Shown: piece by piece, positions 13,844-19,382 of the stretch
Layout of the letters: every line of letters starts with the position of its first letter
Numbering within the stretch: the stretch's first letter is position 1
Assembly: GCA_036558305.1 (NCBI GenBank)
Contig: DATBFX010000293.1
Location: 1 to 19,382, forward strand
DNA length: 19,382 bases
Source of the DNA: DATBFX01 sp036558305
Lineage (GTDB): Bacteria; Chloroflexota; Chloroflexia; Thermomicrobiales; UBA6265
Direction: 5' to 3'
The notes under the pieces: generated by a model
What the model was told of the DNA's origin: nothing
Databases searched by the model: none
The model's input: the letters and a program-made list of their open reading frames with translations, nothing else
Made by a program: the position numbers and the translations under genes

Positions 13844-14617
13844 TCACCGACCGTTTTCTACCTCCCCCTCGCCGCGTCGGTCCTCCGGTCGCAACACGTA
13901 CCCAACCCCCCGCACCGTCTGGATCAACCGCGGTTCGCCGCACGCCTCCAGTTCTCGCCGCAGACTCGCCACCACCACCGCCAGCACGTTCGATTCCCCG
14001 AAAAAATCCTCGCCCCAGACCCGCGCCATAATCGTTTCCTGCGTCATCACCTGATTCTGGTGCCGCAGCAGAAACGCCAGCAGATCGAATTCCCGCGCCG
14101 TCAACTGGAGCACCCGGTCGCCGCGGATCGCGGTGCGGGCGCGCGGATCGATCGTCAAATCGGCAAAGCGTTGGACGTCGGCGTGGACGAACGCCGGCGT
14201 CGTCGCTTTGGCGCGACGGAACAGCGCGCGCACCCGCGCGATCAACTCGGAGACGTCGAACGGTTTGATCAGGTAGTCGTCGGCACCGGCGTTCAGACCC
14301 GCCACCCGATCGCCGACCGCGTCGCGCCCCGTCAGCATCAAGATCGGCGTCGGCGCCCGCTCCTCCGCCGCGTCGACCGCCCGGACTCGCCGACAGACCT
14401 CCAACCCGTCGATGTCGGGCAACGACAGGTCGAGCACGAGGAGATCGGGCGGATTGTCCCGAATCGCCGCCAGCGCCGCCCGGCCACTGGACGCAACGTC
14501 GACGAGGTAGCCTTCGAGGACGAGCCCCCGCTGCACCACCCGAGCCGCGGTCGGGGCATCCTCGACGACCAGCACCCTCAGAACTTCGGTGTCTTGCGCC
14601 CCCACTCCCTCGGCCAT
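13844..14617 (-). CDS. OmpR/PhoB-family response regulator
   Basis: The 257-residue protein has an N-terminal receiver domain (about residues 13-130) with acidic E19/D20, phospho-acceptor D63 in LLVLDLSLPDIDG, T96 and K118 in YLIKPFD. A C-terminal winged-helix DNA-binding domain follows (about 150-245), with LTAREFDLLAFLLRH, VWGEDFF and the closing VRGVGYVLRP. It should bind promoter DNA when phosphorylated, probably by the histidine kinase encoded upstream. The ATG start at 14617 has only a weak SD (AGAAAG). A GTG four codons later follows GAGGGA too closely to be better. It lies 240 bases behind the receiver gene and has its own probable promoter. It converges on pgi with 39 bases between stops. 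Confidence 0.94.
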   Translation of the reverse strand: MAEGVGAQDTEVLRVLVVEDAPTAARVVQRGLVLEGYLVDVASSGRAALAAIRDNPPDLLVLDLSLPDIDGLEVCRRVRAVDAAEERAPTPILMLTGRDAVGDRVAGLNAGADDYLIKPFDVSELIARVRALFRRAKATTPAFVHADVQRFADLTIDPRARTAIRGDRVLQLTAREFDLLAFLLRHQNQVMTQETIMARVWGEDFFGESNVLAVVVASLRRELEACGEPRLIQTVRGVGYVLRPEDRRGEGEVENGR

Positions 14618-14638
14618 GGTTCTTTCTGCGTACCGGGA

Positions 14639-14677
14639 CGAAACGCCACGTTTACGTCAAGCATTGTACGCGTTTCG
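14639..14677 (-). promoter_or_regulatory. Palindromic promoter/operator of the response regulator gene
   Basis: An exact 8-base inverted repeat, CGAAACGC (14639-14646) and GCGTTTCG (14670-14677), brackets a -10-like TACAAT on the minus strand (14663-14668). It also encloses an inner ACGTTTACGT (14648-14657). CGTTT recurs at 14649 and 14671, 22 bases or two helical turns apart, which would suit a dimeric regulator. The likely start site falls near the palindrome centre, so a bound protein would block transcription. No good -35 is seen, so activation or autoregulation is plausible but inferred. Confidence 0.4.
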
Positions 14678-14822
14678 CATCCCCGCGGCGCACCCAACCG
14701 CCCACGGCCCATCCTTGCTTCCCCGGTCCAACTCCCACCGTCTCGGCAGCCACCCCCTCCGAACCCCGAAAAGCTTTGCACATCTCGGCGCTGGCTCTCT
14801 CCCCTCGCTTCGTGGCGCTCTT

Positions 14823-14850
14823 GACGCCTGACGCCTGACGCCTGACGGCT
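14823..14850. repeat. Four-unit 7-bp tandem repeat (GACGCCT)
   Basis: Three exact GACGCCT units are followed by a fourth, GACGGCT, with one change. The block starts eight bases beyond the stop codon of the stand-alone receiver gene on the minus strand. It is non-coding and may be a slippage-prone simple repeat. It is not long enough to call a regulatory switch. Confidence 0.85.
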
Positions 14851-14857
14851 GCGCCCC

Positions 14858-15229
14858 TCACGCCGGACTGAGCATCCGACCGACCATCGCCACCAGATCC
14901 TGCGCACTGAAAGGCTTGGCGAGGTGGGCCGTTACCCCGTGCCGGTATCCCTCCTCGACCTGCGCTCGCTGCACCGACGCCGTGATCAACACCACCGGGA
15001 TATGGGCGAGGTGCGGCCGACCTTTCAGCGCATCGGCGAGTTGGAGACCGTCGAGGCGCGGCATCGCCACGTCGGTGAAGACCAGATCCGGGCGAATGTC
15101 CTCGATCAGGGCCAACCCGGCCTCGCCGTCGACCGCGACGTGGACTTCGTGCCCAGTCGGCCGCAACGCCACCCGCACCAACTTCCCGATCCCCGGATCG
15201 TCCTCACAAAACACGATCCGCGCCACCAT
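14858..15229 (-). CDS. Stand-alone receiver-domain protein (CheY-like)
   Basis: The 123-residue protein is a single receiver domain with acidic pocket E9/D10/D11, phospho-acceptor D53 in LVFTDVAMPRLDG, T83 in VVLITAS and K105 in HLAKPFS. There is no output domain. The ATG start has AAGGAG six bases upstream, and that SD lies within the last codons of the histidine kinase gene, whose TAG ends two bases before the ATG. The two genes are therefore translationally coupled. It may be the direct phospho-acceptor of the kinase, acting by protein contact or as an intermediate to the OmpR-type regulator downstream. A longer in-frame start at 15502 would overlap the kinase gene extensively and is not used. 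Confidence 0.93.
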   Translation of the reverse strand: MVARIVFCEDDPGIGKLVRVALRPTGHEVHVAVDGEAGLALIEDIRPDLVFTDVAMPRLDGLQLADALKGRPHLAHIPVVLITASVQRAQVEEGYRHGVTAHLAKPFSAQDLVAMVGRMLSPA

Positions 15230-15231
15230 GC

Positions 15232-16773
15232 CTACTCCTTCGCGACCGCGCCGTCGGGATCGACCGGGAGGGTGACGTGAAACGTCGAACCCTCGCCCGG
15301 TTCGCTCTCCGCCCACACCCGGCCCCCGTGCAACGTCACGATCTGCCGAACGATCGGCAGACCGAGACCCGTTCCCGCCACCCGACCGCCCGGTCCCGTC
15401 TCGATCCTCGTGTACGGCTCGAAGATCCGCTCGAGTGCCGGCGCCGGGATCCCAACGCCATGGTCCGTGATCGCCAAATGAACGCGGTCGACGTCGCAGC
15501 ACGTTCGGAGGACGACGTCGCCTCCGTCCGGCGAGTACTTCACGGCGTTGTTGAGCAGATTCGTCACGATCTGGATCAGCCGGTCGCGATCGGCGATTAC
15601 GGCGTCGAGCTCCGGGTTGAGGTCCAGCACGAGCCGGTGGTCCGGCGCCGTGGTCCGCGTCAAGTCGACGACCGCGGTCACCACGTCGTTGAGCTGCACC
15701 CGCTCCAGCTCGAGATCGATCTGCCCCGACTGCAACCGGTCGAGATCCAATTGGGAGTTGATCATCCGCGTCAACCGCTTGGCATCGGCGTGGATGTCCG
15801 CCGCGTACTCGCGGGCCTCGTCCATCGTCAACTCGTAGTCGCGGATGATCTCGCTGAACCCCTGGATACCGGTCAGCGGCGTCCGGAATTCGTGGGCGAC
15901 GATCGAAACGAAGTCGCTCTTCGCCTGGTTCAGTCGCTGCAACTCTTCGTTGACGCGGGCCTCGCGGTCAGCGCGGGCTTCCGCGTTGGCGACGAGCGAG
16001 GCATTGTCCAGGGCGCCCGCGAGGTACTGGCTGAGACTCGTCAGCAGGCGCACCTGATCGTCGTCGATCCGGTTCGGTGCATCGTCGCGCAGGATCAACG
16101 CGCCGACCGGCCGATCGCGGGAGACCAGCGGCAGCAGGCAGAAACAGCGTGCCGACGCCAGGTGCGGCCAAAGATTCGTCACCGTCGCCCAGGTCGCCGG
16201 TTCGACCACGGTATCGGGGAGAAAGAGCGGCCGGAACGATCCGAGGAGACGACCTCGAATCTCCGACGGCACCGAGGCCGCGGCCGCCGCGAGCGATGGC
16301 ATCTCCGACGCCCGCGGGCCATCGACGGCGAGCGTCGAGAACGCCTCCTCGCCTTCGTCGAATGCCGCGATCGTCACCGTCGCCGACGGGGCGATTACCT
16401 CACGGACCAATTGCAGAAAGTCGGCAGCCATTCGTGTCGGCGGCAGCGGTTCGGAGGTCGCCGCTCCGACCCTGGAAATCAGCGCCATTTCCTCCGCTCG
16501 GCGGTCCGTGTCGACGAGAGCCGCGGTCAAGGTCGATTGGACCCGGTGCACGATGGCGCCGGTGATCAACGCGATGCTCAACCAGACGCCGAAACTGACG
16601 GCGTGAACCGCGTAGGTGTTGCGGAAGACGGTCTCGGGGTGGAATCCCTTGGCATGCAGACCGGCCCGATCCAACTCCCAGTCGTAGACGAGCTGGACGG
16701 CCAGGTAGGAAAGGAAGGCGTAGATCGCGGCGCTAATGAGGTAAAACCGGAGGGAACGGGGTGGTCGGTGCAT
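15232..16773 (-). CDS. Membrane sensor histidine kinase with GAF-like domain
   Basis: The 513-residue protein (from ATG 16773) has two membrane helices (about residues 9-29 and 55-77) with a short outside loop, then a GAF-like sensor region (about 100-265). The HisKA domain follows, with phospho-acceptor His294 in FVSIVAHEFRTPLTG, then a HATPase domain with N-box LLNNAVKYS (406-414), G1 motif ITDHGVGIP (Asp437), F-box IFEPYTR and G2 motif GTGLGLPIV (from 467). It should sense a signal and phosphorylate the adjacent receiver. The start is uncertain: ATG 16944 and GTG 17016 are in frame but lack a well-placed SD and would add an Arg-rich leader with fewer G/C third codon positions. The receiver gene starts two bases after its stop. 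Confidence 0.93.
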   Translation of the reverse strand: MHRPPRSLRFYLISAAIYAFLSYLAVQLVYDWELDRAGLHAKGFHPETVFRNTYAVHAVSFGVWLSIALITGAIVHRVQSTLTAALVDTDRRAEEMALISRVGAATSEPLPPTRMAADFLQLVREVIAPSATVTIAAFDEGEEAFSTLAVDGPRASEMPSLAAAAASVPSEIRGRLLGSFRPLFLPDTVVEPATWATVTNLWPHLASARCFCLLPLVSRDRPVGALILRDDAPNRIDDDQVRLLTSLSQYLAGALDNASLVANAEARADREARVNEELQRLNQAKSDFVSIVAHEFRTPLTGIQGFSEIIRDYELTMDEAREYAADIHADAKRLTRMINSQLDLDRLQSGQIDLELERVQLNDVVTAVVDLTRTTAPDHRLVLDLNPELDAVIADRDRLIQIVTNLLNNAVKYSPDGGDVVLRTCCDVDRVHLAITDHGVGIPAPALERIFEPYTRIETGPGGRVAGTGLGLPIVRQIVTLHGGRVWAESEPGEGSTFHVTLPVDPDGAVAKE

Positions 16774-17186
16774 CCGCGCGTCGATCGTGTCGGCGACAAT
16801 GCGCCACGGATCGAATCGCGGAGAGGATACCCTATCTCGGGACAGCACCGGATTGCCGCCGGCGGCGACGATCCCGGTCAGTGCGATCGACTTCCGCGCG
16901 CCACGGCGATCGGAGCGGGGCGCCCGCTGACGAACTTCAGCCATCTCCGTTCGTCGATCAGGCGAATGACCGGCGAACGACCACCGCGCGCAACGCACGT
17001 GCTCGCCGGCGTCCACCAGTTGTCAGGCGAACGAGCGCGATCGACCTACCCCGGCCATGCTAACGACCGATCCTGAAGACTTGATGAATCCAGCGTGAGG
17101 ACCAAGTGAGCACACCGCGGCATGGAGAACGGACCGCCTCGACCTCTGGCATCCTCGGGGTAGGCGAGCCTACTTCGCACCCACGG
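16774..17186. other. Region upstream of the histidine kinase; no supported gene
   Basis: About 410 bases lie between the chosen kinase start and the stop of a small membrane protein gene. The part up to 17016 stays open in the kinase frame and could be an N-terminal extension, but it lacks a good SD and its third codon positions look less GC-biased. On the minus strand a TATCCT within GATAGGGTATCCTC (around 16825-16840) is a weak -10 candidate. A small hairpin, GTAGGC (17160-17165) with GCCTAC (17168-17173), lies just beyond the small membrane gene stop. I see no RNA gene. Confidence 0.35.
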
Positions 17187-17366
17187 CTACACGAAGAAGT
17201 GAACGACGATCCAGATCAGCAGCGCCCACATCGCCAATCCAATCGGTACGGCAAACCGAAGCCCAGCGATCAAGCCGATCTCGTCGACCGCCTCTTCGTC
17301 CTCGCACTCGTCCGCAAACAATTCGTCGACGCGTACGGCGCGCCCAGACCGGACCGCGTGCTCCAT
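17187..17366 (-). CDS. Small single-helix membrane protein, hypothetical
   Basis: The 59-residue product has an acidic N-terminal half (VDELFADECEDEEAVDEIG) and one strong hydrophobic helix (about residues 31-58, including LAMWALLIWIVVHFFV) that runs to the C-terminus. I do not recognise the family. The ATG at 17366 was chosen because the frame upstream turns into Arg/Pro/His-rich sequence without coding character. The SD is weak (AGGCGG about seven bases upstream). It precedes the histidine kinase on the same strand but about 410 bases away, so a shared transcript is uncertain. The clean acidic-plus-helix pattern supports a real protein, but noise is possible. Confidence 0.5.
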   Translation of the reverse strand: MEHAVRSGRAVRVDELFADECEDEEAVDEIGLIAGLRFAVPIGLAMWALLIWIVVHFFV

Positions 17367-17654
17367 GATTTGCCGCCTATTCCGCTCCCATCGCGTCTGG
17401 ACCGGCCGTCGGGTTCTCGCCCATTGGTCCCTAGGGTAGCCTACGGCCGGGGAGGTCCAAAGGGGTGAGAGGTCACGGCCGGCTGTGCCATCTTTCCTAG
17501 CCCGAAAGGGAACGCCGCCCTCGACTCGGTCGGGACGACGCGAGGCGAGCAGTTCTGAACACGGTTGCCTGCTCTTCTCCGGTCTGGCAGGATGCATCAG
17601 CCGGCGCGACGACGAACGGCGCGGCGGGCGGAGACGGGGTCGACGTTGGGTAGG
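17367..17654. other. Divergent intergenic region
   Basis: About 290 bases separate the small membrane protein gene from the YdcZ-type transporter gene. Longer reading frames cross it but encode only Arg/Pro/Ser-rich noise. A TTGCCT (around 17562) with CAGGAT 17 bases later is a weak promoter-like pair in the transporter direction. I see no RNA gene or repeat. Confidence 0.3.
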
Positions 17655-18110
17655 ATGCGGCCGATGCTGGCGGTGTACATGACGATCGCCGTGGCGATGG
17701 GCTGCCTCCTCGCCGTCCAACCCGCCGTCAACGGGCGACTGCGCATCCGCGTCGGCGATGCGGTCCACGCCGCACTGATCTCTTCGACCATCTCTGCCTG
17801 CTCGCTCCTCCTCTATTCACTCATCGTCGTCCGAAAACCGTGGCCAGAAAGTGCGCAACTGACCGCCGCTCCCTGGTGGCTCTGGACCGGTGGGCTGATG
17901 GGTGCCGTCTACGTCACGATCTCGTTGGTCCTGTTGACGCGACTCGGCGGCGCGGTCTACTTCGCCTCCATCGTCGTCGGCCAGATGTTCGCCACGCTGG
18001 TCATGGACCACTTCGGACTCCTCGGTCTCACCCGGCACGAGGTCAACCCCTGGCGCGTCCTCGGCGCCGCCTTCCTCGTCGCCGGCGTCGTCCTGATTCG
18101 GCGCTTTTGA
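17655..18110 (+). CDS. YdcZ/DUF606-type DMT-family transporter
   Basis: The 151-residue integral membrane protein has five hydrophobic helices. Family-like features are LLAVQPAVNGRLRIRVGD after the first helix, PWWLWTGGLMGAVYVTISLV, the segment AVYFASIVVGQMFATLVMDH followed by FGLLG, and a final helix ending in LIRRF. Length fits the short YdcZ (EamA-like, drug/metabolite superfamily) proteins, which work as dimers or as tandem gene pairs; only one copy is present here. The substrate is unknown. ATG 17655 or 17664 could be the start. AGG elements in GGGTAGGAT support one of them but do not decide. The M20 peptidase gene follows after 38 bases on the same strand and may be co-transcribed. Confidence 0.9.
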   Translation: MRPMLAVYMTIAVAMGCLLAVQPAVNGRLRIRVGDAVHAALISSTISACSLLLYSLIVVRKPWPESAQLTAAPWWLWTGGLMGAVYVTISLVLLTRLGGAVYFASIVVGQMFATLVMDHFGLLGLTRHEVNPWRVLGAAFLVAGVVLIRRF

Positions 18111-18148
18111 ACCGCGCATGCCCCGCTTTCAAGCAGAGGGACCAAGCG

Positions 18149-19300
18149 ATGACCCTCGACCCAACCTGGCTTGCTCAATCGTCCGACCCGGAGGAAGCCG
18201 CCGCGCTGACCGCCGAGCTCGTTTCGCACCATAGCTACCCAGGCGAGGAATCGGCGGTCCAGGCCGCCATCGCCGGCTGGTTCGCGGGCCAGGGACTGAA
18301 CGCGCAAACGCTACCGGCGGCGCCGGACCGGCCAAACGTCGTCGTCCGCATCGAAAACGGTCCGGGCCCGACACTGCTCCTGAACGGCCACGTCGATACC
18401 GTCCTCGTCGTCGACGGGTGGGACGGGGATCCGTGGCAGGCCCGCCGCGACGGCGATCGGCTCTACGGTCTCGGCGCGTGCGACATGAAGGCCGGTGTGG
18501 CCGCGGCGATGCTCGCCACCCGCGCGCTCGCCCAACGGCGCGAGTTGTGGCGGGGTACGCTCATCTTCTCGTCGGTCGTCGACGAAGAGGCGTATTCGAT
18601 CGGCACCCACGCCCTCATCGACGCGGGCATCGACGCCGACTACTGCGTCGTCACCGAGTCGGCCTGGCAGAGCCCTTGCCTCGGGAGCGTCGGCAAGGTC
18701 CTGGTCAGGCTCGAGGTGACGGGGAAAGCGTCGCACGCGACCTGGCCGGAGCGCGGCATCAACGCCGCCATCGAGGCAGCCCGCTTCGTCGCCCGGCTCG
18801 GCGAGATTCGACCTGGCGCTCACCCCCGCATGCGGTCGAGTCAGACCGTTCTTTCTTTCCACTCCGGCAGCGAACAGTACGTGATCACCTTGCCCGAACG
18901 CGCGCACGTCATCATCAACCGCCACACGGTCCCCGGCGAGACGGCGAAGACCGTGTTGGCGCAATACCGCGCATTGGCGGCCGCGCTCGACTCACCGGCG
19001 ACGTTCGACTTCGCGATCGATCCCCCCTTCTACCCACCCTGGGAAACCGACCCGGCACACCCGCTCGCGCAATCGTTCGCCCGCGCCTACGAAATCGAGG
19101 CAGGCAAGCCGCCCGCCTACGGCCATTGGGGATTCGGCGACCCGAACCTCTTCTCCGGCGAAGCGGGCATCCCGACGATCATGGTCGGGCCGCACGGCGC
19201 CGGTTTCCACGAAGCCAACGAATGGGTCGACGTGCCGAGCATCGGCGCCACGATCCGGGTTCTCCTGCGGCTCGTCTGCGACTTGCTATCCCCAAAATGA
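18149..19300 (+). CDS. M20 family metallopeptidase (ArgE/DapE-like deacylase)
   Basis: The 383-residue cytoplasmic enzyme is an M20 di-zinc hydrolase of the acetylornithine deacetylase/succinyl-diaminopimelate desuccinylase type. Metal and catalytic residues are in place: H81 in LLLNGHVDTV, D112 in GLGACDMKAG, catalytic E146 and metal ligand E147 in VVDEEAYSIG, E170 in VVTESAW, and H354 in GAGFHEANEWVD. The inserted dimerisation domain is recognisable from GKASHATWPERGINAAIEA. The ATG start has AGAGGG eight bases upstream. It sits 38 bases behind the transporter gene, so the pair may import and cleave an N-acylated compound, but the substrate is not readable. TGACGTCA overlaps the stop codon. 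A large palindromic repeat follows. Confidence 0.94.
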   Translation: MTLDPTWLAQSSDPEEAAALTAELVSHHSYPGEESAVQAAIAGWFAGQGLNAQTLPAAPDRPNVVVRIENGPGPTLLLNGHVDTVLVVDGWDGDPWQARRDGDRLYGLGACDMKAGVAAAMLATRALAQRRELWRGTLIFSSVVDEEAYSIGTHALIDAGIDADYCVVTESAWQSPCLGSVGKVLVRLEVTGKASHATWPERGINAAIEAARFVARLGEIRPGAHPRMRSSQTVLSFHSGSEQYVITLPERAHVIINRHTVPGETAKTVLAQYRALAAALDSPATFDFAIDPPFYPPWETDPAHPLAQSFARAYEIEAGKPPAYGHWGFGDPNLFSGEAGIPTIMVGPHGAGFHEANEWVDVPSIGATIRVLLRLVCDLLSPK

Positions 19301-19305
19301 CGTCA

Positions 19306-19382
19306 CCTCGTCGAGTAGGGGCGGACCGCCGTGTCCGCCCTCGTCGAGTTCCGCATACGAGGGGGGCGGACACGGCGGTCCG
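19306..19382. repeat. Nested palindromic repeat element, cut by the window edge
   Basis: Bases 19322-19340 (CGGACCGCCGTGTCCGCCC) are exactly reverse-complementary to 19364-19382, and the pairing would probably continue past the edge. The left arm is itself a small hairpin: GGGCGGAC (19319-19326) with GTCCGCCC (19333-19340). CCTCGTCGAGT occurs twice, at 19306-19316 and 19339-19349. The element lies just after the M20 gene stop. It looks like a REP/MITE-like dispersed element and could also end transcription. Its full size cannot be seen. Confidence 0.75.

Noticed and set aside
14652..14861. Small minus-strand frame between the two regulator genes
   Set aside because: Its N-terminal residues come from the 7-bp tandem repeat, composition is Arg/Gly-rich and there is no convincing SD.
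14858..15502. Extended 214-residue version of the receiver protein
   Set aside because: The extra N-terminal part would overlap the kinase gene out of frame and is Arg/Gly-rich. The ATG at 15229 has a good SD and sits at the start of the receiver fold.
15277..17076. Plus-strand open frame of about 599 codons opposite the histidine kinase
   Set aside because: All kinase motifs are on the minus strand; the plus frame shows no domain and is Arg/Asp-rich noise typical of high-GC DNA.

Overview
This is a GC-rich bacterial window with densely packed genes, short spacers, Shine-Dalgarno (SD) sites rich in GGAGG, GTG/TTG starts and GC-rich palindromic intergenic repeats. I see no ribosomal RNA, tRNA or other lineage marker. 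The mix of acetamidase/formamidase paralogs, a YdcZ-type transporter, an M20 peptidase and GC-rich palindromes would suit a Chloroflexota-like (Thermomicrobia-like) or actinobacterial chromosome. That placement is inference, not something the sequence proves.

Left part (1-2450, minus strand). A small membrane protein, an acetamidase/formamidase and a P-loop kinase-like protein form a minus-strand cluster. Just upstream of the kinase lies a decayed C-terminal fragment of another acetamidase/formamidase. It aligns with the C-terminus of the intact paralog at 9389-10393.

Centre (2657-9346, plus strand). One gene of about 6.7 kb encodes a 2229-residue secreted, strongly acidic protein. It has a signal peptide, a short unidentified domain, seven thrombospondin type-3 calcium repeats, one cadherin/Ig-like domain and 17 tandem CnaB/SpaA-like domains of about 101 residues. 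The 17 domains alternate strictly between two types (A-B-A-B...). Each has exactly two cysteines flanking an Asp-rich calcium-type loop. Fourteen keep a Lys/Glu/Asp triad placed as in the isopeptide-forming CnaB2 fold. In two others Lys and Glu are both replaced, and in one only Lys is. No LPXTG, lipobox or C-terminal membrane anchor is visible. This is the most interesting object in the window.

Middle (9389-13804). A second acetamidase/formamidase and a GNAT acetyltransferase lie on the minus strand. On the plus strand are a small unknown gene, an overlapping VapB/VapC-type toxin-antitoxin pair in visibly more A/T-rich DNA, and glucose-6-phosphate isomerase, which starts 19 nt after the toxin stop.

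Right part (13844-19382). A two-component cluster on the minus strand holds a membrane GAF-type histidine kinase, a stand-alone receiver protein two bases after it, and an OmpR-type response regulator behind a 240-nt spacer with a palindromic promoter region. After this come a small one-helix membrane protein (minus), a YdcZ/DUF606 transporter and an M20 metallopeptidase (both plus). The right edge cuts through a large nested palindromic repeat, and a half-copy-like sequence overlaps the stop codon of the isomerase gene.
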